From the NCBI RefSeq assembly GCF_000166055.1, contig NC_014664.1, positions 558,001 through 622,000 on the forward strand: 64,000 nucleotides of DNA. The letters are read 5' to 3'. Of this stretch, positions 9,365 to 16,918 are shown one piece after another (position 1 is the stretch's first letter; each line of letters opens with the position of its first letter). The notes under the pieces were generated by a model. The model did not search any database. It was not told where the DNA came from and saw only the letters and a list, made by a program, of their open reading frames with translations. A program made the position numbers and the translations under genes. Origin of the DNA: Rhodomicrobium vannielii ATCC 17100. Its GTDB lineage: Bacteria; Pseudomonadota; Alphaproteobacteria; Rhizobiales; Rhodomicrobiaceae.

Positions 9365-9436
9365 CTACTTCAAACGATAGCCGACGCCGGTTTCGGTGAT
9401 GATGTGCTGGGGGCTCTCGGGATGAGCCTCGATTAT
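9365..9436 (-). pseudogene. Remnant of an OmpR/KdpE-type response regulator C-terminus
   Basis: On the minus strand 24 codons read IIEAHPESPQHIITETGVGYR, then LK and a stop. This is the end of the winged-helix domain of KdpE-like response regulators, where ITETGVGYRL is highly conserved. The homology stops abruptly near 9436, and no receiver domain or kinase is nearby. It is the leftover of a deleted or displaced gene. Confidence 0.7.
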
Positions 9437-9554
9437 ATGAGAACTTCGAACATGGGACTCCTCACCCGATGCGTTATTCACCGGCGAAGGATAGGTCGCG
9501 GTGGCATATAGGTTCGACGGAGGAGAAAGCGCGAAAAAATAGGGTTCTCATATA
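9434..9554. repeat. 11-bp perfect inverted repeat bracketing about 100 bp
   Basis: TATATGAGAAC at 9434-9444 is the exact inverse of GTTCTCATATA at 9544-9554. The left arm coincides with the point where the response-regulator homology ends. This could be the end pair of a lost small element or a deletion scar; no transposase is present. Confidence 0.45.
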
Positions 9555-9690
9555 CAAACAGCGCAAATGCGCGCTGCTTTCGCTAGCTGAGCGGGGTGCC
9601 GAGTGCATCGGCATGCTACTGGCACAGCCGGCGCCATGATGACGATCGAGCGCAGGCGGCGACGCGACGTCAGGTGATCGGCGAATGTTC

Positions 9691-9734
9691 GTACCACCTT
9701 GGACTAAACATCTCAGATTCGTACGTTTCAGTAC
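9691..9734 (+). promoter_or_regulatory. Two VnfA-type activator sites upstream of fecB1
   Basis: GTAC-CACCTT-GGAC (9691-9704) and a perfect GTAC-GTTTCA-GTAC (9721-9734), 30 bp apart. The known Azotobacter VnfA target is GTAC-N6-GTAC and near variants. They lie about 90-130 bp before the sigma-54 promoter at 9821, the usual enhancer distance. Confidence 0.75.
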
Positions 9735-9820
9735 GAATGAAGCCGCGACTGGCATCATTTTCAGATGCCGGTTTGATACGGGGCCGCTACTTAAGAGCCG
9801 CAAATCAGTCAGGAAGACAC

Positions 9821-9836
9821 TGGCATGACGCTTGCT
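9821..9836 (+). promoter_or_regulatory. Sigma-54 promoter of the metal-uptake operon
   Basis: TGGCATGACGCTTGCT, with GG and GC separated by exactly 10 bases and a good TTGC -12 element. It implies transcription from about 9848 and supports the fecB1 start at 9921 rather than the open-frame start at 9825. Confidence 0.8.
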
Positions 9837-9920
9837 GACGGTCCCGTGCCGCCAGTCGATCAAAATGGTCGTGCGCATTTCCGCTTGCCCCTTTCGTCCC
9901 TCCCAAAACGATCCCCAACG

Positions 9921-10928
9921 ATGCGATACCGACTGTTCTCCCTTCTCGCCGCCTTGGTCGTCCTGTCGTCAGCGACAGCGAGCGCGGGGGAAGTCGTCGA
10001 CATGAGCGGTCGACAGGTAAGCCTCACGGATCGCCCGGCGCGTGTCTTCGCCGCTATGTCCACCACGACGACGCTTGTCTTGTCGGTTGCCCCCGAACGG
10101 CTGATCGGAACCTATCTCGGCTCAAATTCCAAAGCGGATCGATTCCTTCCGGCAGGCGCACTCGGCAAGCCCCTGATGGAAGTCGCCGGCGTTCAGACCA
10201 TCGACATTGAAAAGGTGGCACAAGCGAAGCCCGACGTAGCCATCTCGCTTGCGGTGCCGGGCATAGGCGACCGGTTCAGGGGCGATATGGCCCGCATCGG
10301 CGTGCCGGTGTTCGAAGTCAAGGCGGAGCGTCTCGAAGACTATCCCGCAGCCTTCCGCAGCCTCAGCACTTTGCTCGGCGAAGCGGAACGAGCCGAAGCA
10401 TGGGCCGCGTTGCTTGAGCGACGGCTCGCAGAGCTCAAGGCTGCTCGCGACGCCATCCCAGCCGCCGCGCGCCGCCGAGTCTATTACGCTGAAAGTCCGA
10501 ACGGCATGACAACGCAATGTGCCAATGCCGCACGCGCCGAGGTGCTCGCACTGGGAGGCGCGATCAACACCGTTCCCTGCTCCGGTCCAACCGGAATGGC
10601 TTTCACCACGACCATCGATCCGGAAATGCTGCTGCTGCTCGACCCGGACATCATAGTCGCGCGCTTTCCCCAGGCGAGAACTGCGTTCATGACGGATACC
10701 CGCTTCCAGAAGCTGCGCGCGGTCAGGGAAGGCCGAATTTTCGTCATTCCCGATCTTCCGTTCAACTGGTTCGACCGACCGCCATCGCATTTCCGGCTGC
10801 TGGGCGCGATCTGGCTGATGGATTGTCTTTATCCGGACCGGACAAAGCCGGATCTGGCGGCTACGACCCGGGAGTTCATGCGCCTGTTTCTGGCGCGCGA
10901 CCTGAGCGCCGATGAACTCGCAAACTGA
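9921..10928 (+). CDS. FecB/TroA-type periplasmic binding protein, first copy
   Basis: A 335-residue class III binding protein for siderophores, cobamides or metal chelates. The signal peptide is MRYRLFSLLAALVVLSSATA with cleavage near ASA-G. The mature start VVDMSGRQVSLTDRPARVFA is the classic opening of FecB-like proteins. Two cysteines near residues 196 and 215 are at matching positions in the second copy (13880), as is the tail motif FNWFDRPPS. It is the first gene of the sigma-54/VnfA-type operon. It has no permease directly behind it; the permease and ATPase at 14923-16783 probably serve both binding proteins. The ligand is unknown; context suggests a vanadium or molybdenum complex. Confidence 0.82.
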   Translation: MRYRLFSLLAALVVLSSATASAGEVVDMSGRQVSLTDRPARVFAAMSTTTTLVLSVAPERLIGTYLGSNSKADRFLPAGALGKPLMEVAGVQTIDIEKVAQAKPDVAISLAVPGIGDRFRGDMARIGVPVFEVKAERLEDYPAAFRSLSTLLGEAERAEAWAALLERRLAELKAARDAIPAAARRRVYYAESPNGMTTQCANAARAEVLALGGAINTVPCSGPTGMAFTTTIDPEMLLLLDPDIIVARFPQARTAFMTDTRFQKLRAVREGRIFVIPDLPFNWFDRPPSHFRLLGAIWLMDCLYPDRTKPDLAATTREFMRLFLARDLSADELAN

Positions 10929-10943
10929 CGGGCGCGCGTTGAT

Positions 10944-11954
10944 ATGCTGGATGCGCTGGACGAGGAACCGGTTTTCCCGGAAGAGGATGACGCCCGCGTG
11001 CGGCGGCGGCTCGATTATCTCGCGCGCCCTTATCCGCCGCTGCAACGCGAAATGCGCCGCAGCATTCATCTTCTTCTGCGCGACGAGCACCGGCGCAGCG
11101 GCCTCGAAGCGGCGTGGTACGTCGCCCGCGTCGGTCCCGCGCAACCCTACGACGACATTGCAGAGGCGACAGACCCCGACACCATCCCCGCGCTGATTTC
11201 CGATCCGGGCCTTGGCGGCATTGCGCGCCAACCCTTCGTCGAACGCTGGCTCGATACGGGCGTTTTCGAACAGCGACAGCAAGTGTTCGCGCGGCGTGAC
11301 TTCACCGAAGCGGGGTTCGCCGACCCGACTGGGCTGTTTCAGGTCGACGGCGCGGGGAGCTGGGTGATCCTCGTCGACAAGACGCGCCTCGCCGGTCGCC
11401 CGATACCGCGAAGCTGGGAGGATCTGCTTCACCCGCAATGGCAAGGCGACATTCTATCGAGCGGGCAGAACGGGGTCGTTCTGGCGTTGCTGCTGGTCAA
11501 TCTCGCGCAGGACTTCGGGCTCGACGGCATGCGCGCCTTCGCCCGTAACGTGCGCGAGGTGCGCGGCGGTGCGGCGATGGCGCGTTACGTCGGCACTGAC
11601 GACCCCCGCAGCGCCGCGATCTGCGTTCTGCCGAATTTCTGGGCGCATACCGTCGTGCGGCGCGACAGGAGCGAGTTGGTCTGGCCGCGGGAAGGCGCCT
11701 ACGCCCCTCCGATCCTGCGCCTGAAGAAGTCGGAGACGACGCCTGCGGCCAACTTCATCGAGGCCTACATCACCGGGAGGGAGTGGGCGGCGCGGATGGA
11801 ATCGGCCCGATGTTTTTCCGTCCGCGACGACGTCCCCGCCGAGCCGCCGGGCGGGGCGCTGCGCTGGATCGGCTGGGAGCGCGCCCGCTCCCTCGACTTC
11901 ACCTACATCCGCGAAACGCTGGTCGCCGCATATCTGAAGGAACGCACGCCATGA
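10944..11954 (+). CDS. Binding-protein homologue without signal peptide (triad 1)
   Basis: A 336-residue protein with the fold signature of type II extracellular binding proteins for iron-like ions: PRSWEDLLHPQWQGDILSSG, then FGLDGMRAFARNV, then a C-terminal RWIGWERARS. It has no signal peptide or membrane segment; the N-terminus is acidic (MLDALDEEPVFPEEDD), so it should stay in the cytoplasm, odd for this family. Its stop overlaps the start of the GTPase gene (ATGA). The minus-strand gene at 21938-23041 is a homologue with the same gene neighbours. A cytosolic metal or oxyanion carrier handing ligand to the GTPase is a plausible role, but this is inference. Confidence 0.72.
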   Translation: MLDALDEEPVFPEEDDARVRRRLDYLARPYPPLQREMRRSIHLLLRDEHRRSGLEAAWYVARVGPAQPYDDIAEATDPDTIPALISDPGLGGIARQPFVERWLDTGVFEQRQQVFARRDFTEAGFADPTGLFQVDGAGSWVILVDKTRLAGRPIPRSWEDLLHPQWQGDILSSGQNGVVLALLLVNLAQDFGLDGMRAFARNVREVRGGAAMARYVGTDDPRSAAICVLPNFWAHTVVRRDRSELVWPREGAYAPPILRLKKSETTPAANFIEAYITGREWAARMESARCFSVRDDVPAEPPGGALRWIGWERARSLDFTYIRETLVAAYLKERTP

Positions 11955-12655
11955 ACCTCATCACGGTCGCGGGGCCGCCATCGGCCGGAAAAACATCGCT
12001 CATCCTGAAGGCGGCGCGCCATCTCCGCGAAGGCGGCCTGAAGGTCGGCGCGGTGAAGTTCGATTGCCTTTCAGGGCGCGACGGCGACCGCTATCGCGCG
12101 GCAGGCATTCCCGTGCTGACCGGCTTTTCGGGCAATTTCTGCCCCGACCACTTCTTCGTCACGAACATCGAGCGCTGTGTCGAGTGGGGACGCAAGCAGG
12201 GCCTAGATTTCCTCGTCAGCGAATCTGCGGGGCTATGCAACCGCTGCGCGCCGCATATTCGCGGCTTCCTCGCAGTTTGCGTGCTCGACAATCTGTCGGG
12301 CATCGATACGCCCGCCAAGGTCGGTCCCATGCTGAAGACCGCCGACCTCGTGGTTGTCACCAAGGGCGACATCGTGAGTCAGGCCGAGCGCGAAGTCTTC
12401 GCCTACCGCGTCCGGCAGGTGAACAGCCGCGCCGATATCATGTTCGCCGACGGCATCACTGGGCAGGGATCGCTGGAGATCGCCATGATGTGGCGCGAAG
12501 CACCATCGGGTACGCCGCTGACAGGCGGGCGCCTGCGCTTTTCGGTTCCGTCGTCGGTGTGCTCCTATTGTTTCGGGCAGACGCGCATCGGCAAGGAATT
12601 TCAGCACGGCATTGTGCGAGAGATGCCGATCGAGGACTTGAATGATGCCCGATGA
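11951..12655 (+). CDS. HypB/UreG-like metal-type GTPase (triad 1)
   Basis: A 234-residue P-loop GTPase of the SIMIBI class. The Walker A loop is GPPSAGKTS (8-16). A CPDH motif at 64-67 occupies the place of the metal-binding CPH of UreG. Next come ESAGLCNRC (91-99), a Walker-B-like segment with CxxC, the guanine-specificity motif TKGD (137-140), and a second CxxC (CSYC, 204-207). Three sets of metal-type ligands fit a metallochaperone such as HypB, UreG or CooC, yet the sequence is none of these. The start at 11951 overlaps the upstream stop. The partner copy at 21243 keeps every motif at the same place. Confidence 0.82.
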   Translation: MNLITVAGPPSAGKTSLILKAARHLREGGLKVGAVKFDCLSGRDGDRYRAAGIPVLTGFSGNFCPDHFFVTNIERCVEWGRKQGLDFLVSESAGLCNRCAPHIRGFLAVCVLDNLSGIDTPAKVGPMLKTADLVVVTKGDIVSQAEREVFAYRVRQVNSRADIMFADGITGQGSLEIAMMWREAPSGTPLTGGRLRFSVPSSVCSYCFGQTRIGKEFQHGIVREMPIEDLNDAR

Positions 12656-13625
12656 AATCGAAATCCTCGACAAGACTGCCGAAGCATTCCTTGCCGCACG
12701 GGGCTTCCCGCCCGTCAGCGAGCATCGCAAGCTCGAAGCTTACTGGGCCGCGCTGCCTTGGGAGTTTCGCGATACCTGCGGCTGGACGCTCGAAACGCTT
12801 CGGCAGGGGCTGCGAGACTATCGCGCCGCCGAGCGCGAGGGCGCTGCCTCGCTTTCCGTCGAGCGGCTCGACGTGCTGCCAGGCCGGAGCAAGTCGGGCG
12901 AACCTGAGTCCTTCAGCCTGACGTTCAGGCCCGGCGACGTGACGGCCATCGTCGGCCCCACCGGCTCGGGAAAAAGCCGCCTGCTCGGCGATATCGAGTG
13001 TCTCGCGCAGGGCGATACGCCATCCGGGCGCGTGGTGCTCGTCGATGGCGGCAAGCCCGACCGCAAGACGCGCTTCACGGCCGAGGGGCGGCTCGTGGCG
13101 CAAATTACGCAGAACATGAACTTCGTGATGGACCTCGAAGTCGAGACGTTCTTGCGCCTTCATGCTGAAAGCCGTGGATCGCAAACGCCGGATACAGCCG
13201 CCGCCGATGTCCTCGAAGCGGCCGTTTCTATGGCGGGTGAGGCCTTCACCGGCAAGACGCCGCTGACGCAGTTGAGCGGCGGCCAGTCGCGCGCGCTGAT
13301 GATCGCAGGTGCGGCGCTGCTCAGCCCGAAGCCAATCGTGCTGCTGGATGAGATCGAGAACGCAGGCGTCGACCGCGCCCGCGCGTTGGCGCTGTTCACC
13401 GACCGGGGCAAGATCGTTCTGCTTTCAACGCATGATCCGCTGACGGCGCTGTCGGGAAGCCGCCGCATCGTGATCCGCAACGGAGGTATCGCCGCAATTC
13501 TGGAGACGACGGACGAAGAGCGCGGTTACGCGGAAGTCCTCCTGCGCAGGGAGCAGCGCCACAACGCCTTGCGTAACGCGATGCGTTCCGGCACGCCGCT
13601 CGCGCAGGCGTGGCAGGAGCTTTGA
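12642..13625 (+). CDS. Orphan soluble ABC ATPase (triad 1)
   Basis: A 327-residue single ABC domain behind a ~75-residue helical N-terminal region. Motifs: Walker A GPTGSGKS, Q-loop QNMNFVMD, signature LSGGQ, Walker B IVLLDEIENAG and H-loop STHDP. The DEIENAG continuation is unlike ordinary importers (DEPxxxLD). No permease partner is adjacent, so it may act as a soluble mechanical or assembly ATPase, as AtwA-like ABC proteins do in methanogen cofactor activation; that comparison is by analogy only. It overlaps the GTPase gene by 14 bp. The minus-strand copy at 20225 shares the motifs but has a different N-terminal region. Confidence 0.8.
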   Translation: MMPDEIEILDKTAEAFLAARGFPPVSEHRKLEAYWAALPWEFRDTCGWTLETLRQGLRDYRAAEREGAASLSVERLDVLPGRSKSGEPESFSLTFRPGDVTAIVGPTGSGKSRLLGDIECLAQGDTPSGRVVLVDGGKPDRKTRFTAEGRLVAQITQNMNFVMDLEVETFLRLHAESRGSQTPDTAAADVLEAAVSMAGEAFTGKTPLTQLSGGQSRALMIAGAALLSPKPIVLLDEIENAGVDRARALALFTDRGKIVLLSTHDPLTALSGSRRIVIRNGGIAAILETTDEERGYAEVLLRREQRHNALRNAMRSGTPLAQAWQEL

Positions 13626-13745
13626 CGCCCGTTTCATCCGTATGCCGCGCAAGATCGCCACGCTTGCCCGCCGCCGTCGCGCGGCTGCGGCATTAGGTCA
13701 AGCGTCGACTTGGCTGTTCATTTTGCGCTCTATGATGTATCAGAA

Positions 13746-13805
13746 CGTATATAGCTTTCGGGATGTGTAACGGTCATTCGGCCTACACACACACGGACCG
13801 AATGA
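13746..13805 (+). promoter_or_regulatory. Possible leader: half Mo-box and inverted repeat before fecB2
   Basis: CGTATATAGCT (13746-13756) matches one arm of a ModE box but lacks a convincing second arm. TCATTCGG (13774-13781) pairs with CCGAATGA (13798-13805) to form a hairpin. No sigma-54 promoter with correct spacing was found here, so fecB2 may have its own weak promoter or be read through from the upstream operon. Confidence 0.3.
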
Positions 13806-13879
13806 GAGGCATGCAGGGTGGCGAGGATTGCGGACCGCACGTTCGCAGCTCTGCCAAACGGCAATCCAAGGATATCGAC

Positions 13880-14926
13880 ATGTGCGCCCGACCGAAAAAA
13901 TCCGCGTTCTTCCGCGCGGCGGCCCTTTCCCTGTGCCTGGCGTTGGCTGGTCTGCAAGCGACCCAGACGGCCTCGGCGCGCGAAATCGTCGATATGTCAG
14001 GGCAGAAGCTCACCGTGCCGGACGACATCCGAAGCGTCTACGCGATGACGCACGCCATGCCGCTTCTGGTGGCGCTTGCGCCCGATCTGATGGCGGGCTT
14101 TGCCATGCCGGTTGCGCCCCGACCGGACGTTTTCCGTTTCCTGCGGCCAGAAATGGCGAAGCTGCCCAATCTCGGCGGCGGCCCGAACGTCAACCTCGAA
14201 AAGCTCAAGGATGTCGGCGTTCAGGTGGCGCTTGGCTGGACGAGCCCGAGCGAGCAGTTCCCCGCGAAGAAATACACCCGTATCGATATTCCGGTTGTGA
14301 ACATCGAGGTCGACAAGCTGGCGCTCTATCCGGCGTCCTTCCGCTTTCTGGGCACGCTCTTCCATCGCGAGGCGCGTGGCGAGGAACTGGCGCGCGGGCT
14401 TGAAGAGACGGTGGCGGCCGCGAAAGCCGCAACGCAAGACATCCCCGACGCTGAAAAGCCGAAGATTTATTATGCCGAATCCGTCGACGGCCTCGTCTCG
14501 CAGTGCGACACGTCCGACCGCTCCGAGGTCATTACGCTCGCGGGCGGCATCAACGCGCTTCACTGCACCGGCCCCGTATCGATGAAGGACAATTATCCGA
14601 TCGACATCGAAAAGCTTCTCACCGTCGACCCGGACGTGATCGTGACCCGCTTCCCGCAGACGGCGAAGACCATTCAAGCGGACCCGCGTTGGGCTGGGCT
14701 CAAGGCGGTGAAGACGGGCCGCGTTTACGCCGTGCCGGGATACCCATTCAACTGGTTCGACCGGCCGCCGTCCTTCATGCGGGCGATGGGCGCGCGGTGG
14801 CTGGCGGCGAAGCTCCATCCCGAACGCTGTGCCTTTGATCTCCGGGGCGAGACGAAGAAATTCTATACGCTGTTCTTCGGCGTGACGCCGACCGACGCCG
14901 ATCTCGACCTGCTGTTTGCCCAGTGA
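13880..14926 (+). CDS. FecB-type periplasmic binding protein, second copy
   Basis: A 348-residue binding protein with signal peptide (basic MCARPKK, then AAALSLCLALAGLQATQTA, cleavage at ASA-R) and the mature start EIVDMSGQKLTVPDD. It resembles the protein at 9921: both have YYAES, a QC...C pair and FNWFDRPPS. The start is set by AAGGA eight bases upstream; the open frame extends back to 13763 without a signal peptide. Its stop overlaps the permease GTG (GTGA). It delivers its ligand to the permease/ATPase encoded next. Confidence 0.87.
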   Translation: MCARPKKSAFFRAAALSLCLALAGLQATQTASAREIVDMSGQKLTVPDDIRSVYAMTHAMPLLVALAPDLMAGFAMPVAPRPDVFRFLRPEMAKLPNLGGGPNVNLEKLKDVGVQVALGWTSPSEQFPAKKYTRIDIPVVNIEVDKLALYPASFRFLGTLFHREARGEELARGLEETVAAAKAATQDIPDAEKPKIYYAESVDGLVSQCDTSDRSEVITLAGGINALHCTGPVSMKDNYPIDIEKLLTVDPDVIVTRFPQTAKTIQADPRWAGLKAVKTGRVYAVPGYPFNWFDRPPSFMRAMGARWLAAKLHPERCAFDLRGETKKFYTLFFGVTPTDADLDLLFAQ

Positions 14927-16002
14927 GCGAAGCCGGAATTTCGACCACGCGGGTGCGTAAAGCCGCGCCGCTTCTTCGCGCTCCCGCATTCGCCGCGCTG
15001 GGCTGGACAGCCCTGCTTGCACTTGTGCTTGCTGTCGCGGTGATCGGTGCGCTCGGCATCGGCAGATATCATGTCGAAAGTGGCGAGATCGTCACCTTTC
15101 TGCTCGCCACGGTGGGGCTCGCGGACATGCCCGCCGAACGCTATGCCACGCTTCAAAACGTGATCGTGGATATAAGGCTGCCGCGTATCGCAGCGGCGGT
15201 GCTGGTCGGCGCGGCGTTGGCTTCGTCGGGCGCGGCGTTTCAGGCGGTTTTCCGCAATCCGCTGGTGTCGCCTGGGCTGCTTGGAGTGCTTGCGGGCGCG
15301 TCGTTCGGGGCCGCGCTCGGCATCGTTCTCGATGCGTCATGGGGCGGAATCCAGTGGCTCGCCTTCTTGATGGGGCTTGCGGCGGTGGCTATCGGCGTCG
15401 GCATCGCGTCAATGTTCGCAGGCGCGTCGCTCATCATGCTCGTACTCGGCGGCATGATTTCCAGCGCGCTTTTCGCGTCGCTCCTCTCCATCGTGAAATA
15501 CGTCGCGGACCCGATGAACCACCTGCCCAACATCGTTTACTGGCTGATGGGAAACCTCGGGCAGTCGGACCTTGGTCAGGTGACGCTTCTCGCATGGCCG
15601 ATGGTCGCGGGTATCGTCACGCTTTCGCTACTGGGCCGGTCGCTCGATGTGCTGTCCATGGGCGACGACGAGGCCCGCAGTCTCGGACTTCCCGTGACCA
15701 CCATCCGCTACGGAACGATTGCACTGGCGACGCTCGTTTCTGCGCTGACCGTGTCAATGGCCGGAATGATCGGCTGGGTGGGGCTCATCATCCCGCACAT
15801 CGCCCGGCTCGCGCTCGGAGCCAGCAACACGCGGCTGATACCGGCGAGCGCCTTGATGGGGGCAATCTTCCTTGTCGCCACGGACGCGCTCTCGCGCACG
15901 GTGATGGACGCGGAAATACCGATCGGCATCCTGACCGAGCTGCTCGGCATTCCGGTTTTCCTGCTGGTGCTCGGTCGAAGCTGGCGAGGCTGGCGTGAAT
16001 AG
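14923..16002 (+). CDS. FecCD-family ABC permease
   Basis: A 359-residue inner-membrane permease of the BtuC/FecCD family with the expected 9-10 helices. Family motifs include DIRLPRIAAAVLVGAALASSG near the N-terminus, FRNPLVSPGLLGVLAGASFG, and the conserved MIGWVGLIIPHIARL near the end. Start is GTG overlapping the fecB2 stop. It would import a siderophore-like metal chelate or cobamide together with the ATPase and one or both FecB proteins. Neighbours and the Mo-box ahead of the TonB receptor point to a Mo or V complex; haem, B12 and iron cannot be excluded. Confidence 0.9.
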   Translation: MSEAGISTTRVRKAAPLLRAPAFAALGWTALLALVLAVAVIGALGIGRYHVESGEIVTFLLATVGLADMPAERYATLQNVIVDIRLPRIAAAVLVGAALASSGAAFQAVFRNPLVSPGLLGVLAGASFGAALGIVLDASWGGIQWLAFLMGLAAVAIGVGIASMFAGASLIMLVLGGMISSALFASLLSIVKYVADPMNHLPNIVYWLMGNLGQSDLGQVTLLAWPMVAGIVTLSLLGRSLDVLSMGDDEARSLGLPVTTIRYGTIALATLVSALTVSMAGMIGWVGLIIPHIARLALGASNTRLIPASALMGAIFLVATDALSRTVMDAEIPIGILTELLGIPVFLLVLGRSWRGWRE

Positions 16003-16783
16003 CGCGAGGCAGCTCACCGCAGAGGGCATCGTCTTTCGGCGTGGACGCAGGCGCGTGCTTGACGGCGCGACCCTGGCTTTCAGCGGTGGTGAAATCGTCT
16101 CGCTGCTCGGCAGCAACGGAGCGGGAAAGACGACCTTGCTGCGCATCATGCTCGGGCTTGTCGCGCCGGACGAAGGCAGCGTCAAACTCGACGGTGTCCC
16201 TATCGCGCACCTCAGGAGACGCGAACTTGCCCGGCGGATCGCCTATGTTCCGCAAGGCCATCACGCGCCTTTCCCGTACCTCGTTCGCGAAGTCGTCGCG
16301 CTCGGACGGTTTCCGACTCAAGGGTTCTTCGGTCGAACCGTTTCCGCCGACGCGACGGCGGTCGAAGCGATCCTCGCGAATCTCCGCATCGCTCACCTCG
16401 CAGACCGGACCTACACGCATCTTTCGGGCGGCGAGCGTCAACTCGTCATGATCGCGCGGGCACTGGCGCAAGATGCGTCGCTCCTCGTCATGGATGAACC
16501 GCTGAGCGGCCTCGATTACGGCCATCAGATCGAATTGCTTCGCAGCCTCCGCGACCTCGCGGCCCAAGGCTTCGGCATCCTGATGACGACGCATCACCCC
16601 GACCAGGCTCTTATGGTTTCGACGCGCATTGCGACGCTGATCGACGGTCGCATCGACAGCGACGGCGCGCCGCGCGATGTGATCACCCCGGAGACAATCC
16701 AGCGGCTCTATGGCGTTACGCTCGCGCCGGACGAGATCCACGCACAGGGCTTGCTGGCCAGCGTTTCACCGAACGGTAAATAG
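15995..16783 (+). CDS. FecE/BtuD-type ABC transporter ATPase
   Basis: A 262-residue ATPase with Walker A GSNGAGKTT, Q-loop YVPQGH, signature LSGGERQ, Walker B LLVMDEPLSGLD and H-loop TTHHPDQ. It is full length and overlaps the permease gene by 8 bp, with a GTG start. It completes the FecB-C-E importer and, unlike the two orphan ABC proteins in this window, has the canonical DEPLSGLD sequence. About 135 bases separate it from the TonB receptor, which has its own regulatory site. Confidence 0.9.
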   Translation: MNSARQLTAEGIVFRRGRRRVLDGATLAFSGGEIVSLLGSNGAGKTTLLRIMLGLVAPDEGSVKLDGVPIAHLRRRELARRIAYVPQGHHAPFPYLVREVVALGRFPTQGFFGRTVSADATAVEAILANLRIAHLADRTYTHLSGGERQLVMIARALAQDASLLVMDEPLSGLDYGHQIELLRSLRDLAAQGFGILMTTHHPDQALMVSTRIATLIDGRIDSDGAPRDVITPETIQRLYGVTLAPDEIHAQGLLASVSPNGK

Positions 16784-16853
16784 CATTCAGAAAACGCATG
16801 GCTGATGTGACCCCAGCTTGGCCTAGACCTCAAGATTTTGACACAATAGCGCG

Positions 16854-16903
16854 TTGACAGACGCCCCTCCTTTTTTAAAAGTTATATCGGGCAGTATATA
16901 ACT
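16854..16903 (+). promoter_or_regulatory. Mo-box (ModE-type operator) over the TonB receptor promoter
   Basis: AGTTATAT-N8-ATATAACT at 16880-16903 is a perfect dyad and fits the ModE/MopA/MopB consensus (GTTATATA-type arms, 24 bp in all). TTGACA at 16854-16859 is a likely -35 element; the -10 would overlap the left arm. Binding of molybdate-loaded ModE should block transcription, so the receptor would be made only when Mo is scarce. Confidence 0.8.
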
Positions 16904-16918
16904 TGGTGGGATAACAAC

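Noticed and set aside
9620-9635. TGGCACAGCCGGCGCC as the sigma-54 promoter of the metal operon
   Set aside because: The -12 box is poor and it lies upstream of the activator sites; the element at 9821 has TTGC and correct order.
13710-13727. TTGGCTGTTCATTTTGCG as a sigma-54 promoter for fecB2
   Set aside because: GG and GC are 11 bases apart; sigma-54 needs 10.
13626-13879. Cobalamin or other riboswitch before fecB2
   Set aside because: No B12-box or conserved riboswitch core could be recognised; only a simple hairpin is present.
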